Positions 8,761 to 21,010 of a DNA stretch of 64,000 nt are shown here, in pieces. The first letter of the stretch is position 1. Each line of letters opens with the position of its first letter. Origin of the DNA: Gymnorhina tibicen (lineage: Eukaryota; Chordata; Aves; Passeriformes; Artamidae); contig VXAZ01007902.1 in the NCBI GenBank assembly GCA_013399875.1, forward strand, positions 27,698 to 91,697. Direction: 5' to 3'. Below the pieces are notes generated by a model that worked only from the letters and a program-made list of their open reading frames with translations, was not told the DNA's origin and ran no database searches. Made by a program: the position numbers and the translations under genes.

Positions 8761-11700
8761 CCACACCGGGACTGCGCTCAGGAACACCCAGCAGTGCAGG
8801 CCCTGCCTGTGGAATCACCTCACTGCTGGGCGTGGGACAGGCAGGGAAGGTGCTCCGGGAGAGAGCAGAAATACAGAAGGTCTGACAGGAGGCAGAGGGT
8901 TAATATTAACTTAAAAATGTTCCTTTCAGAAGGGACAGCTGAAGCTTGGCAGCGTGCAGGAATGAGCACTCCCAGTCTGCTCCCTACCAGGATGCTGGGA
9001 CAAATGCTTGAAACAAAATTCCCTCCAGCAGGGAAGTGGCTGTTCTGGGGAGGGCAGCCTGGGACACGGGGTGCCAAGAGACACGTCCTGTTGTGGGCGG
9101 CAGGGTGGGCAGGTCCTAAAGAATGGGATATGGAATTTTAGGAGCCCCCGGAGCGATCCCATCTGGAGAGGCTCCAGCAGGTCTCTGCTGGTCTGGGCAA
9201 AGGCTTGTGGTGCGCTTGGGCTTTTGCTTCTGTTTTCTTCTGACAAGGGGCAGCGGTTTGGAGCTGAAAGAGAGCAGGTTTGGGGCAGGCGCTGGACGAG
9301 ACTTCCCTGTGAGGGTGGTGAGGCTCCTGGGGGGCAGGAGCTGGGAAGCAGGGATGGAGCCTGGGAGCTCTGACCTGCACCAGGGCCAGGCTGAGGCAGC
9401 TCAGCACACACAGCCCTGCTGCTCTGTCATTCCCTCTCCCGCGGGAGCCGGCTGTGAGCATCCCTGGCTCTGCCCGGGGGCTGGGCTGGCCGTGGAGTCA
9501 GGTCACCCCGGCTTGGGACCTGCCTCTGTGTCAGCGAGCACCGTGTAAGCGTTGCCTGTTCCAGCCAGGCGAGCAGCCTTTCCCTGTAATGCCGGCAAAT
9601 CCCTGCTCCTGCGGAGCCGCTAATTGATTTCCCTTCCCGGCGCTCCTGCCCGTGGCTGTGCTGACACTCGCCTGCCCGCGCTCTCCCTGCCCGCGCTCCC
9701 GTCAGCGCCTGCGACAGCCAGATCCTGAAATTATTGATAAACACTCATTGGGGCTGGAGCCTGGGAAATTGCCAGCAACCCCAGCGGGTTTCTCTCTTGC
9801 CAGCATCATTTTTCTTGATGACAGCATGTTCCGAACTTTGTCAGGGAGGGGACAGGGCCTCCTGGTAACTTCTTTTTTGTTGTTTTATGCATTGGTAGTT
9901 TTAAAAGATCCCTGCAAAGAGCAGAGTGGAGACGCTGGGGAGTAAATGCCTGTGATTATCTCTGTCCTCCACCCAGCCCCACAGAGAGTTGCACTGGGCT
10001 GGATTCTGCTCAGAGCTCTGCTCTCACAGGTCAGCCCTGCTCCTTCATCCCACTCAGTGCCTCTCCAGACTCAGGAATTCTTGATTCCAATCTCGTGGAT
10101 ACGTGTTTCTTCCTCCAAGTCCTCTGCTCCTGTAGGCTGTTACCCTGTGCCATGGCATCCACATGGGCAAGGACATCAAGGCTGTGGTCCGAGCAGGGAG
10201 AAAAGCTAGTGTGGGCACAGCGGCAGGAGCAGGACATCCCTGTCCAGAGCCAGGACAGTCCTCATCACCATGGAGCCCGACTCTGCTCTGCCAGAGGGCA
10301 AAAATCACCTCTCACACCTCCCTCAGCCGGCCCGATCCCAACCAGCCCCGCGGAATTGTGCCGGTGTGGTGTTGGTGCTCTGTCCCGGCTCACACAGCAC
10401 ACACAGATGTGTGGCACCTTGGGTCTCTCGCTGTGGCTCGTTCTGGAGCTCGGAGCATTTTTCTCTCTGCGAGCTCTGCTAATTAGTGGGAGGTTGTGGA
10501 TCAGGAACAGAGGGAAGTGTCCTTCTGTGGTTCTGGCACTAGAAATAATTGAGCCATTTTTCACCTCTGGCCAATCTAATTCTGTCCACATCTTGATTTT
10601 TCTCTTAATAGCTTGGGGATGCTGTTGCAGCTGTTGGATTCACAGCCACATCCGGAGCTTTTCAGTAATCGCCTGGATTTCGTACTCTCTTGCTAACTGG
10701 TCGTTGGTTTCTCCTTAGTTTGTGCTTCAGCTCCTCCGGGGAGGAGCTCATTTGCTCCAAGCTGTGTTTGCCTCTGTGCCAATATTCCCCAGCCCCTGCC
10801 GGGCAGCCCAGCCCCGAGGCGATGGGGCAGTGGCTGCAGGACACGGGGCCAGCAGAGACCCGGGCGTGGGCATTGCCAGCAGCGTGGGGAGGCTCCAGTG
10901 CAGCGGCTGATCCTGCTTGGTGCCTGAGGAGCTCATTCCGGCGCAGCCGGGCGCTCCCGAACCAGCTAACCAGTTGTCATGGAAATTAGGAAGCCCAGTG
11001 GCCTGTGCAGCAGAGTCGGGAGGGGAGCAGCTCTCGGGAGGTGGCCAGGACTCTGCCGTACCCCTGTCCCCCCACGCCAGCGCTGTGCCAGTGCCGTGCC
11101 GGGGCCGGGGTTTGCCGTGTCAGCTGCTGGCCAGGCTGGGAAAGTGAAGATGTTCACGGCAAGCTGAAAGGTGTGATTTATCAGTGCTGGTCCCCAGAGG
11201 CTCAGGGCCTGTCAGGCACCAAAAAATCCCATCCATCACAGTGGGGGGGTGAGCTGCCTCTTTTTTTTTTTTTGGTGGCTTTTTTGGCCGTTTTATTTCT
11301 CTGCGAGTGCTGGAGCTGCGAGAGGGAGCAGTGTGAAAGCCAGCCCTGGGCATGGGGAGCCGTGGGGATGGATGATGCCGCTCTCCTTCCTGTGGAAACC
11401 TCTCCCCTCTGCTGAGCTTTTTGGGGGCTGCAGCCTGTGTGAGGTCTCCAGACTCTGCACAAAAAAGGGGCTCAGCCGTCCCCCCCAGCTTCTCCCTGTG
11501 TCCCCCGTTTGTCCCCATCTGTCTGTACATGTGTGTGTGCATCTGTGTGCGGATCTGATTGTTTGCTTCTTTATAACGTTTTCTTTTCCCAATGTTTATG
11601 GGCCATGGGATTGGAAGTGAAGCATCTATTTAATTGCTGTCAGGCAAGGAGACGGGTTATAAAGTTGCCAAGGGAAAAAATAGCTCACTCTGGGGTAGAT

Positions 11701-12235
11701 GCAGGGGAGCAGGGCTGATGAGAAGAGGAGGGGGCGGAAGGCTGGGGGTGGGAAGAGATGAGGAGAGAGAAAGAACAGGAAGGGATCAGCAGGCAGTGAA
11801 GGAGCTGGCTCAGGAAAGGAGCTGCTGGGGTGGCAGGAGAAAGGCCAGACAGAGGTGTGCTGGGCAAGAGTCAGCTCCCCTTGGGGAGTCTTCTGTGTCC
11901 TCCAGGATGGTGGCATTTGCCTTCTTGTGTCATGAGTGTGGCTCCTGGAGCACTTTACAGAGGGAAAATCGGAAGAAGGAAGCTCTCCCTGTCCTCCCCA
12001 TCCTCCCCACTGCCAGAGCCTCCCGCCTGCCGCCGCTCCAGTTCCAGGTTCTTTGCTTGCAGCCCTCTTCATCTGCATCTCTTTCTTGTTTGCTTCATTA
12101 TCTCCCGGTCTAACCCCGCACCATGTCATCCTCATTGCACGGCTCCTCCCTCTCCCCGGTCGCCACATTACTCCAGCAAGGACTCCCTTTCCCGTCTTTT
12201 AGTCTCAGCGCCGCACATAAAAGCGCTCTGATGGC
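8761..12235. other. Intergenic, no gene recognised
   Basis: GC-rich sequence with a small AT-rich island at 10480-10700 containing GCTAATTAGTGG and AAATAATTGAGCC. A 12-base T run lies at about 11261-11272. An X-box-like site GTTGTCATGGAAAT lies at 10973-10986. No coding potential recognised. Confidence 0.5.
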
Positions 12236-13035
12236 CATGGCGTGATAGCAAAGACAGAACTTAATTTCACAGCATTTTCATATAATACTCCATAAAACTG
12301 AACAAATTTGCTGGAGTCCAAATCCATCTCATTATGCAGAGTCGTTGGAAGGGAGCTTTTCCATTCGGGGCCTCAGTGCTCAGTGAGGGGATGGTACAGA
12401 AGAAGGGAAAAATAATTAATTAGGTGCTGCTCTGGATCAAAGATCCTGCATCGCAAGGCACGTTAAATAAGTGCCTGGCTCATGAATAAAAGCTGCACTG
12501 AGCCCCACACAGAAAATCTTCAGTGAAGCTGAAGGTGTGTAGAGAGATCTTTGGCCTGAGACTGTGCCCCAGGAAGAAAAGATGGAGCAGGGCAGGAAAA
12601 GGAAGATGAATCTGGGCATGGAGGAGATGGATCACAGAGTGCTCACCCAGGCAGGGGAACAGGAAGCCTTGAGGAAGCATGAGGTGTGGCTTTATTCCTT
12701 GGCATTCCCCCAGTGTCCTGGTGTGGGAAGGAGCGCTGGCCGGAGCTCCCCTGCCCCGATCGATGGCAGTGCTGCTTCCCACGGCAGGACAGTGCAGGGC
12801 AGGTGGATTAAAACTGCAGCAGCCAAGGGAGAGGAGAGAGCTCGCTTCACTTCACACTGTTAATTAATCTCCGAGCCAATGAGGATGCTCTCATCTGGTC
12901 TTTACTTAATCCATAACCCAGAAGTCCTCAAATTATGTCATTTGTTCAATACAGATGAAATTAATTACTCTGGGAAATCGGCAACAAGTTGCATTTCTGA
13001 TGCTCCTTATCGCGTAATCAGATCTACAGCGAGCT
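12236..13035. promoter_or_regulatory. Pair of AT-rich islands, conserved-element candidates
   Basis: The first island (12250-12430) ends with AATAATTAATTAGG. The second (12855-13030) starts with GTTAATTAATCTCCGAGCC and includes AAATTAATTACTC. Tandem TAATTA cores of this kind are typical homeodomain sites. GC-rich unique sequence separates the two. Confidence 0.35.
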
Positions 13036-13844
13036 CGGTGCAGCCGCAGTGGCAGCAGAGGGATCGCCTGCAGCCGGCGGGAGACGCTGAGCAGCATCAG
13101 CTATAAACCTGCCACCAGGAGCCATGGGCTGGCTCCTGCCGGGAGCTGGGGGGGCTGGGGAGGCTCCGGGATCGCCGGGGATGCAGAGCCCGGGCGGTGA
13201 TGGAGGTGCCGAGGAGCCTCCACCCAGGGCTTAGCCCCCCACCTCAGCCCCCCGCTCCTTCCCCATTTATGGCCTCTTACGGGGTCGCAGACACAGCTTG
13301 CAGGGCTTCATGGGGGACCCCGAGGGAAGGAGTTCCCGGCAGCCCTCCCAGAGCCCTGTCCACTTCCCTGGGGCTCTGTGCCTGCAGGATGTGTCCCCCC
13401 ACCCCATGACTTTGAGGCAGCGAGGGGCAGCTCCTCACCAGGATGGATCAGAAGAGCTGGGCATAGAATCACAGCGATTTTACTCATTAATGGAGTTATT
13501 GTGGGGACGTGCTGCTTGAGGCTCAGCACAACCAGGGAGCTTGTGGAGAGCACTCAAGGTGATTCCCAAAGGTGTTAGAGCCACACTCGCAGGCCAGGTG
13601 TGCTCCCTCCCCTCGGTGCTCCGCTGTGCCCGTGGCCAGGGGCTCCGAGCATCCCACGGCACATCCCAGAAAGGCTGCAGTGACAGGCCCCAGCCAGGAA
13701 CAGGCTCAGGTGGCAGGACCCGAGTCCCTGGGCTGGCCTGCCTGCACTGCGGGACCCCTCACCCCCTCTCCCTGGTCAGCTGGGGGGTTGTGGGGATCCC
13801 TGACCCCTTCCTGGGGGGAAAGCTTTACTGTAAGGGGTTAAGGC

Positions 13845-14180
13845 AGGTACCAGCTCACACACAACTAACACAGAAAGAGCTGTTGTAACAAAAAATCCAT
13901 AGTGGTTGTTTGCTAAAATGAATTGCTGTAACGAATTGAAAAATATGACAGACTGATCAAGGCAGCTACTGGGAGGTGTCAGGGCCCTCAGCCCAGCTCT
14001 GCAGCTTGCCTGGGTCACCCAACACGGTGGAATCCTTTCAGAGAAGAGAAAAATGTAGTCCTATCAATTTAAATAAATTACCTATTACATTAGCTGCACT
14101 TAAAACAAAGCAAGAAATCAATCCCCTCCTTTTTAGCTACTCTAAAAACCTTGGTTTGCACCACGAATCCTGTAATTGCC
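13845..14180. promoter_or_regulatory. AT-rich island, conserved-element candidate
   Basis: About 330 bp of AT-rich sequence on either side of a short GC-rich gap. It includes ATCAATTTAAATAAATTACC, CATTAGCTGC and CTGTAATTGCC. No open frame of note and no repeat family recognised. Confidence 0.35.
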
Positions 14181-14516
14181 AGAGGTCTCCATGCCAGGAG
14201 TGTCTGGCGGTGAGGGGCTGTGTGTGTGGGGCAGTATCGGGGGCACGGACCAGCTGCCCCCAGCGCTGCTGCCCCGGCCGCAGCAGTGCAGGCACCCTGA
14301 GGTACCTCCCAGGTGAGCGTGGGCAGCCCAGTGCCAGCCTGGCAGCAGCGCCGAGGCTGGGCCGACTGCCGGGATCTCCCCACGCATCCCTGGGGATTGA
14401 CACCTCAGAGCGCCCGGAGCCCCAGGGCAGGTGGGTGGTTTGATGTTGGATCCCACCGCCCCCGGTTTGCTTCTCCGAGTGGGTGAGCAGAGCCGGAGCC
14501 CTGCCCAGCGGGCAGA

Positions 14517-14650
14517 GTGGGATGGAGGCAGGGATGGGGACAAGTGGCAGGGACGGATGCAAGAAGCGGGCAGGAGGCAGAGATGCAGGCAGGGATGCAG
14601 GGATGGATGTAGGAAGCAGGGATGTGGGCAGGAACGTGGGCAGGGACCCC
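14517..14650. repeat. Degenerate GCAGGGATG minisatellite
   Basis: Roughly ten imperfect copies of a 12-13 bp unit around GCAGGGATGNGG follow one another, with spacing variants. Confidence 0.6.
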
Positions 14651-16025
14651 TGTGGGGAGCTGGGCAGGGCAGGATCCCAGAAGGCAGGGCAGATTTCAGG
14701 AGCAGCCTTTCAGACATGGCTGTTTCCTTTGTTTTTTTCCTGCTGAAACTGCTGCCTTGTGCAAAGCAGCTCGAGCTCCTCAGATAAATTAGCATCCAGG
14801 GGATTGTTTTCCTCTACATTTTGTGCAGTTGCATAAGAGGGAGGAACAGAGGAGCCCAAGGAGCAGATTGCTTTGTAGAAGCATGAAACAGCCACAGCCA
14901 GAGCTGCTGCCTCTCCTGCTGCCAGAGCTCAACGCCTTCAGCTGGATAAGGCTCCAGGGTAGGAGCTGGGTGTAGCTGGGTCCTCTGGGTCAGTGTGGGC
15001 ATGACAGGGAGACCAGGGGCTCTTCCCAGCATGGCTGGTCATCTCCGAGCTGCTCCCAGGTGTCCCAGTTCGTGGCACGGCCGTGCCCAGCAGCAGCAGT
15101 GCCTGCACGCAGCCCAGCCCTGTCCCTTCTGCCCAGAGCAGGCCCCTGCCCGCTGCCGCTGGTCTCTGCCTCCACCTCCGAGGAGACTGAGAGGCCCCTT
15201 TGCAGGGACACCCAAGGAACCTCCAGACACATCCGTGTAGGAGCTCTGGGGGCTTCCCAGCGGGTGCCATTCCCAGCACGAGGAGGAGGAGGAGGAAGGT
15301 ATCAGTAGCCACTCAGCTGCCTCCCCCTGACCTGACCCCATTGATTGTAAGGATCCCGGCGTGAGGAGATGTGTGAGGTGATCAATGTACCTCAGCCCTG
15401 CCAGTGGAGGCACGGGCTGAGCGTTTGGTTTAACCCTTCCCACCCCGCAGCGCGGGTCCCTGCACTCCCCAGGGCTCAGGAGCTCCTGCCCTGGTCCTGC
15501 TGGCCAGGCTGAGCTGCAGATGCGTGGCTCCCGAACTACATTATTTCCTGCCAAGCCTAGCCCGTCCCATCCCATCCTGCCCTGGATCCTGGGGGATTTT
15601 CCTGTGCCTGAGCAGTGGGAGAGATGCTGATGGCTCCTCAGGCAGCACCTCCGTGCTGTGGCCTCCCGGCCCTTCCCAGAGGGGTCTAGTCCAGTGCAGG
15701 CTTGGCTCAACCTCCCTACACACCCCAGCACTATTGCTTCACCTTCCCGTAAAACTCCAGAGAGGAGCTGCCAATGAGCAGGGGCAGGAGGAAAGACCCG
15801 ACGAGGCTCAAACTTGCAGGAGGGCGCAGACACTTGGGGACGGGGCTGCAGAGCTGCCGGGGATGCTGGGGAGAGGAGCCGGGGGGGGAGGAGAGAGCTG
15901 CGGAGCGCCGGGGGAGCGTGGCTGGAAGTGCTTTCATAACCCTCAGCCAGAGTGATTTTCTGAGGCGTAAGTGATGGAGGTAAATAGGATTATCTCACAA
16001 AAGGGACCAGTGAAATAATAAACAT
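14651..16025. other. Intergenic, no gene recognised
   Basis: GC-rich with a short AGG triplet run at about 15280-15296. The last 70 bp (15950-16025) become AT-rich just before the CpG block. Nothing coding recognised. Confidence 0.5.
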
Positions 16026-16720
16026 GCTCATCCAGCGCCGCCCCGGTGAATGAGCGGGGGTGGGGGGAGCAGCCCCGCCGCCCGGGAGGAGCGGCAGCGG
16101 CTCCCGCGGAGCCCGTTCCGGAGGACGGGGCTGAACGCGAGCCCTCGGCCCGTGGGCTCGCTGCTTCCTGCGACCCGGCCCGGCTCGCCGGCGCCTGTGA
16201 GTGCAAAGCCGCGTCCGCGCCGGGCTGAGCGGTGCGAGGGGGTGTTTTGGGGTGACGCGAGTTGATGTCCTGCGGAGGGCTCGGTGGGGTGGGTGCTCAG
16301 CAGCCTGCAGGGACCTGCAGGTGCCACAGCCGAGGTGCTGGGGGTGCTGGGGCGGGATGAGCGTGGGGAGCAAACGCGTGGTCCTCAGCACGGGGAAGCG
16401 CAGGTCCCAGGCTCGCACCAGGATGTGACCGCGCGTGGGCGGAGGCAGCGGGTCCCCAGCCCGGATCCCTCGAGGGGAGGGACCCGGGAGGGCTGTGCCG
16501 TGCCCCGGCAGCTGCCACCGAGGGCTCTGCCCTCGCCTGCCGCGGCACTTTCTTCCTCTGTCGCAGAGCCCGGGGAGTGCCCGGCGCCGCTCCGCTGGCT
16601 CTGACAGAGCCCTGCGCAGCGTGAGGCTGTGCGGGCTGTGGGCACGGGGAGCAGAGCGCTGGAGGCCCCTCCGGCGGGCAGGGGACAACAGCCCGGGTCT
16701 GACTGGGAGAAACGGTGATG
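16026..16720. promoter_or_regulatory. CpG island candidate
   Basis: Very high CpG density, strongest at 16030-16270, falling off by about 16720. On the plus strand a GTGAGT donor consensus begins at 16197, so a first noncoding exon ending at 16196 is conceivable, although the preceding CCT is a poor exon end. An open frame of 321 codons on the minus strand across this block is probably a by-product of GC content. Confidence 0.5.
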
Positions 16721-16879
16721 GCGGGGTCCGAGGGGTGCGGTGGCCGCAGGCAGGGGACACTGCCCCGCTGCCCAGGGGCTTCTGCGCCCCACAGGGATGT
16801 CCTCGGGACACTGCGGGACTGAAGGCACAAAAGTCTCCTTTGACTTTGTTACGGTGACAGGCTGAGTCTCCTCGGGCAG

Positions 16880-17260
16880 GGAGAGGCTCTTTAGCGACAT
16901 TAACAATCTGAGATCTGATGGGAAAGATGAAATAACTCCGTCTCCTCCCCACCACTCATTTGAGACTGACAGAATTGCCACGATTAGGAAAATTCACCTC
17001 GAAGCTTCATCTGTAAAGGACCAAACCATGAGGAAATGTATGGCCCAGAGGGAAGCAGAGGAGGAATTTCAGCTGCCTCTCATCTTTCATCATTTGCCTT
17101 CTCCGGCTCCTATCTTGGCAGCCCCAGTATTTTGCTTTGTCTCCTTCAGGTGACTAATCATTAGACTAATTAGTTGCTAATCAATGTTTAATTAAAATGT
17201 AGCTGTTAATTACTGGAGGTGGTACCGCAGGTTGACTATGAAGTGTTATGGAAATATTTT
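16880..17260. promoter_or_regulatory. AT-rich island dense in homeodomain cores
   Basis: Within 17151-17215 the sequence carries ACTAATCATTAG, ACTAATTAGTTG, GTTTAATTAAAATG and GTTAATTACTGG, at least five TAAT cores in 65 bp. It lies immediately downstream of the CpG block at 16026-16720. It is a good enhancer-like candidate by composition; conservation could not be tested. Confidence 0.4.
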
Positions 17261-19889
17261 TAAGGGCAGTTCACAGGGAGCTGATCCCCCTTCCTTGGTT
17301 CCAGGGTGCCCTCCCCTGGGACGCTGCCCTGGGACTGGGACGGGAGCTGCAGGTGTAACACACCTGGAGCCGGTTCTGTCGCCCGGGACCAGCTCGTGGT
17401 GCGGGTGGCTCTGGAGCATCCCTGACACTTTCCCACGTAGCAGCTGGGGATGGAGGTGCCTGGGCAGCTCTGGGCAGGGTGGGATGTGGAGGACATTGCT
17501 GGGACAGAATGGGAAGCAGCCAAAGCAGGATCCCAGTGCCCTGCCCAGGTCTGTGAGCTCCTTGCTTTGGGAGCATTTGCGATGCTGGTGAGCATCTGGC
17601 CAAAATCCCAGTGCAGGGGTGCAGCTCCCACTCCCATTCTCCCTGCTCAGCCTCCGCCTGTTCCCATAAACCCCTCTGACAGCTGAGGCCAGGAGGGACG
17701 GAGACAGAGGCTTCATTACATGCAGGAGCCAGGAGGTTCTCTGTGCCCAGGCCGTCAGAAAGCGCTGGTAAATGTTCCATCAGCGGTGGTATGTAGGTCA
17801 CCCAGGTGTGCTGCCTCCAGGTACCGGCTCATTTCAGCCCTTGGTGGGGAGCCTGTGTCTGCTCATTAACTCTGCGGCTCTTCTCCCTCGCTGTGCCTTC
17901 TGAGCCGGGGCTGATGTGCCCGGCTCGGGCAGGGGCTGCTCACAGGTCTGGGGGCTTTGTGCCAGCTGGGGAGGGGGAGGGAGGGCTGGGGTACCATGTC
18001 TTGTTCAAGGGCTCTGAGCCCCTTACAGCTCCGTCGGGTGGGCACCTGAGGGAGGGGCAGGGACCCCCGGGACCCCCATGCACGAGCTGTGTCCCCTCCT
18101 CGGGGCAGTGCTGACCGGTGGGGACAGGCGCGTTGCGGGTGCTGTGCTTATGCCAATGCCACCATTTACATTCTCCCTGCTACTTACATCCCTTATTTCA
18201 CTTTACTTGTCATTTTATGGCTCATTTTAATGTCTTGAGAGCAGACCCACAGGATAACAAGGTCTGGTGCTGCAGAGGGTCCTGCGGCAGACACGGTGTC
18301 TCCATCCAGCTGGAGACACTGGAGCACAGCGAATGTGCCTCTGTCTGGGTCAGGCGGTGGTGTGTCCCTCACCTGGGGAGGAGCAGGGAGACTTGCTGAG
18401 GCAGAGAAGTTGGGTGGCTGAACGGGGCTGATGCTCTAGGGCTTATGGGAGCGCCAGCTCCCGGCATCTGTGCTCGGCATATCCCTTCTTCCTCCTGAAA
18501 ATGGGCATCACTTTGGGGGGCTACTGCGCCTGATGAGGTCCCAGCCACCCAGAGAGCGTTTGCTGTGGGGCTCAGAGCAGCCCCAGAGCTCTGGAATGAG
18601 GCATCGGAGAGTCCTAGCCCTGGTCAGGACAATATCCCTTCCCCGGCTGTCCCTGGGTGATGTCTGTACCTCCCTCCAGCTGTGGCCGGACACGTGTCGC
18701 TCCCCGCCTTGGCTCTGCCAGAGTGCTGCCTGGGTGCTGCAGGGATGGGGATGTGGGGGTTCAGGTGTGCCTTGGTTTGCTCGATGCCACGGGACATGTT
18801 TTTTGGGGAAAAAAAATATCTTTTTGTCCCCCCTGCTCGTCAGAGGAAGATGCTGACAGCGGCCCAGGGGTGGGGCGGTTCGGGTGGTGACAGTGCAAGG
18901 AACAAGCTATGTTTAGAAATAATTGCTTTGTCTTTCACAGAGGTATTAGTGCCTCCATGCTGGCAGCCACAGGAATTAGCTGGAAGTTTTGGTGACACAA
19001 ATACAGAAGCAAAATTATTGCTACTTATCATCACTTGTGTGTGTGTGAGAGGAAAGAGACGTTATCAGGGCAGAGAGAGGGAAACAGTGAAGCCGAGGGG
19101 CTGCAGCTGGGGGTCTCTAGCACAAGGCTGGTGTGTCCTTTGGGGAGCCCAGCTCTGGAGGCTCTTGCTCCCCCAGAGAGGTGCTGGTTTTATGCCAAGG
19201 GTCTGCGCCCATCCCTGGGACACAGTCACGGGACCTGCAGCTCCAGCACTGTGGAATAGCACTTGCTGCCGCTGGTTTGGCCCAAGGGAAGGGGGACTGT
19301 GGACAATGGCCTGGCTGGGGGGGAGCTGGGTCAGGGGGGCTCCCAAAAGGAGGCTTGGGGGGCTGGAGACACCCAGCCTGTGTTGGCTGCTCTGGGGCTG
19401 GAGGGGTGGGTGGGTGGCACTTAGGGGCACCCTGGTACTTTAGGGACACAACCCAGAAAGAGCACAGAGGTGGCTGCCAGCCCCTGGGAGCAGGAGGGTC
19501 TTTGCAGCCAGGAGCAGCTGAGGAGCCGTGAGCACTGAGTGTGGGAGAACTCAGTGCTGGGATCCTCCTGCAGTGCAGAGGGTGCTCGGGGCTGATCCAG
19601 GTGAGCAGCACCGCAGGGATGCACAGCCAAGGTGAAGGTTCCCTGTGGTAAAATTCTCCTCTCCCTGCATCCTGGTGTGCCCAGTCCAGGCTCCTCTTTG
19701 GATGGAGGAGCAAACCGGGGGGTTCAGAAGTGGCTGTTCACGTGGGGCTGGGTGACAGCGTCAGGTCACAAGCCAGGGCCCCGCGGGACGTGGGCGCTCA
19801 CCGGAGGAGCAGGAGCTGTGTGGAAGCGACGGTGGATGGTAACAGGAGGATCCTCCCACAGAGGAGCCAACAGAGCCCCTCGGGAAGCT
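17261..19889. other. Intergenic, no gene recognised
   Basis: Mixed sequence. A short TG run lies at 19037-19048. AT-richer parts at 18120-18250 and 18890-19030 have no clear motif cluster. No gene, RNA or repeat family recognised. Confidence 0.5.
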
Positions 19890-20065
19890 GCTCTCCGTAG
19901 ATGGCGGAGCTGCTGCTCCGTCGGGAGCCCCCGAGGATGCGGCCGCGGCTCCGGCGTCGCTCTGCTCTCCCGCTGTTTGTTTCTCCCTGGCTCCGGGAGT
20001 GCGGCTCCCGCTGGCAGCGTCCTACCCCGTCCCTGCCTGTCCCTCGGCGGCCCGGCTGCCTCCGA
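19890..20065. promoter_or_regulatory. CpG-rich block with ATGGCGG start-like motif
   Basis: A CpG-rich stretch with GTAGATGGCGGAGC at about 19897, which is both a possible YY1-type site and a start-like context opening an 84-codon frame on the plus strand (19901-20155). The predicted peptide is arginine-rich, runs from CpG-rich into AT-rich DNA and resembles nothing I know. A promoter is the more sober reading. Confidence 0.35.
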
Positions 20066-20215
20066 AAAGTAAAGTTGAATGTTTGGAAGGAACAGATCTC
20101 TGATGAAACAAGGCCATTCATGCTTTCAGATATTAAATTCCACGCAGAATATTAAATAATTTCCTCTTCAATGATCCCAGTAAATTTAATTAGCTCTTGT
20201 TCCCCCAATAGAGTT
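20066..20215. promoter_or_regulatory. AT-rich island
   Basis: It follows the CpG block directly and includes AGATATTAAATTCC, GAATATTAAATAATTTCC and GTAAATTTAATTAGC. The CpG-plus-AT pairing recurs in this window. Confidence 0.35.
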
Positions 20216-20929
20216 GTCACTGCCATCCTGATGAGTGGATGCGGGGTGGAGTGAAGGGGAATGCCGCTGCCTTCCTGGGCCTTCCCAGTTCTGTCCCCAG
20301 CATCACCTCCCTGCTCCCAGCCAGAGCTCCTTTGGAGTGAGGTCCCAGCTCCAGCTGCTGCTCTGGGGAGGAGGGAGCTGGGTGTGGAAGCCCCTTTCTC
20401 TCTGTTCTGCTTGGAGCTGCTCTGCCTGGAGGGAGCAGGGGCTGGGAAGAAACCTGGGGAAAATCAGTGGTATTTTGGGTGAATGTTCAGGGTCTTTTCT
20501 GAAGCTGCTTGAGAGCTGGGTCCAAGAGGGAAGATGGGAATCGCACAAATAGCTGACTTTCAGGAGACGTGTTTGCTGTGGTGATTTTGGTGTTGCTGGC
20601 GATTGGGGTTTTTTTCTGTGTACGTGATGTCTGGTTTGTTTTTGCAAGTTTTAGAACATCAGAGCAAAGAGGGAAAAAAAAATCTCTTTGCAATGGAAGC
20701 AGCTAATAGTGGGTTATAAATGTGTCCCTGGCACGGTTCATTAGCTGCCATGACATATTGAGGGCTGGGAGCGGTGTGATACCAGCAAATCAATTCCGAA
20801 TTTCATCTGAGAAGGAATGTGGGGAGGCCAGATCATGCAACATGTTACCAAACATTCCTTCCCAGCCAGAACGGAGCTGCTCCTCTCTCCGGGTGCTGCT
20901 CCTGCTGGGCTGTGGCGCAGAATGCAAAA

Positions 20930-21010
20930 TAAATAAATAACCAAGGATCTAATTTACTGATGATTAATTTGCATAATTAGTGCTGTGTCAAATCACTTCA
21001 GTGAGGTGCA
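20930..21010. promoter_or_regulatory. POU octamer fused to a homeodomain site
   Basis: A perfect octamer ATTTGCAT at 20967-20974 overlaps TAATTA at 20974-20979. GATGATTAATT sits just upstream and TCAAATCACTTCA downstream. Such overlapping POU/homeodomain arrangements are known from neural enhancers. Confidence 0.4.

Noticed and set aside
13463..13476. CATAGAATCACAG resembling the CR1 terminal repeat
   Set aside because: The sequence on both sides does not continue into CR1, so this is probably chance.
15990..16955. 321-codon open frame on the minus strand across a CpG island
   Set aside because: Arginine- and proline-rich translation typical of CpG-dense DNA, with no family resemblance.
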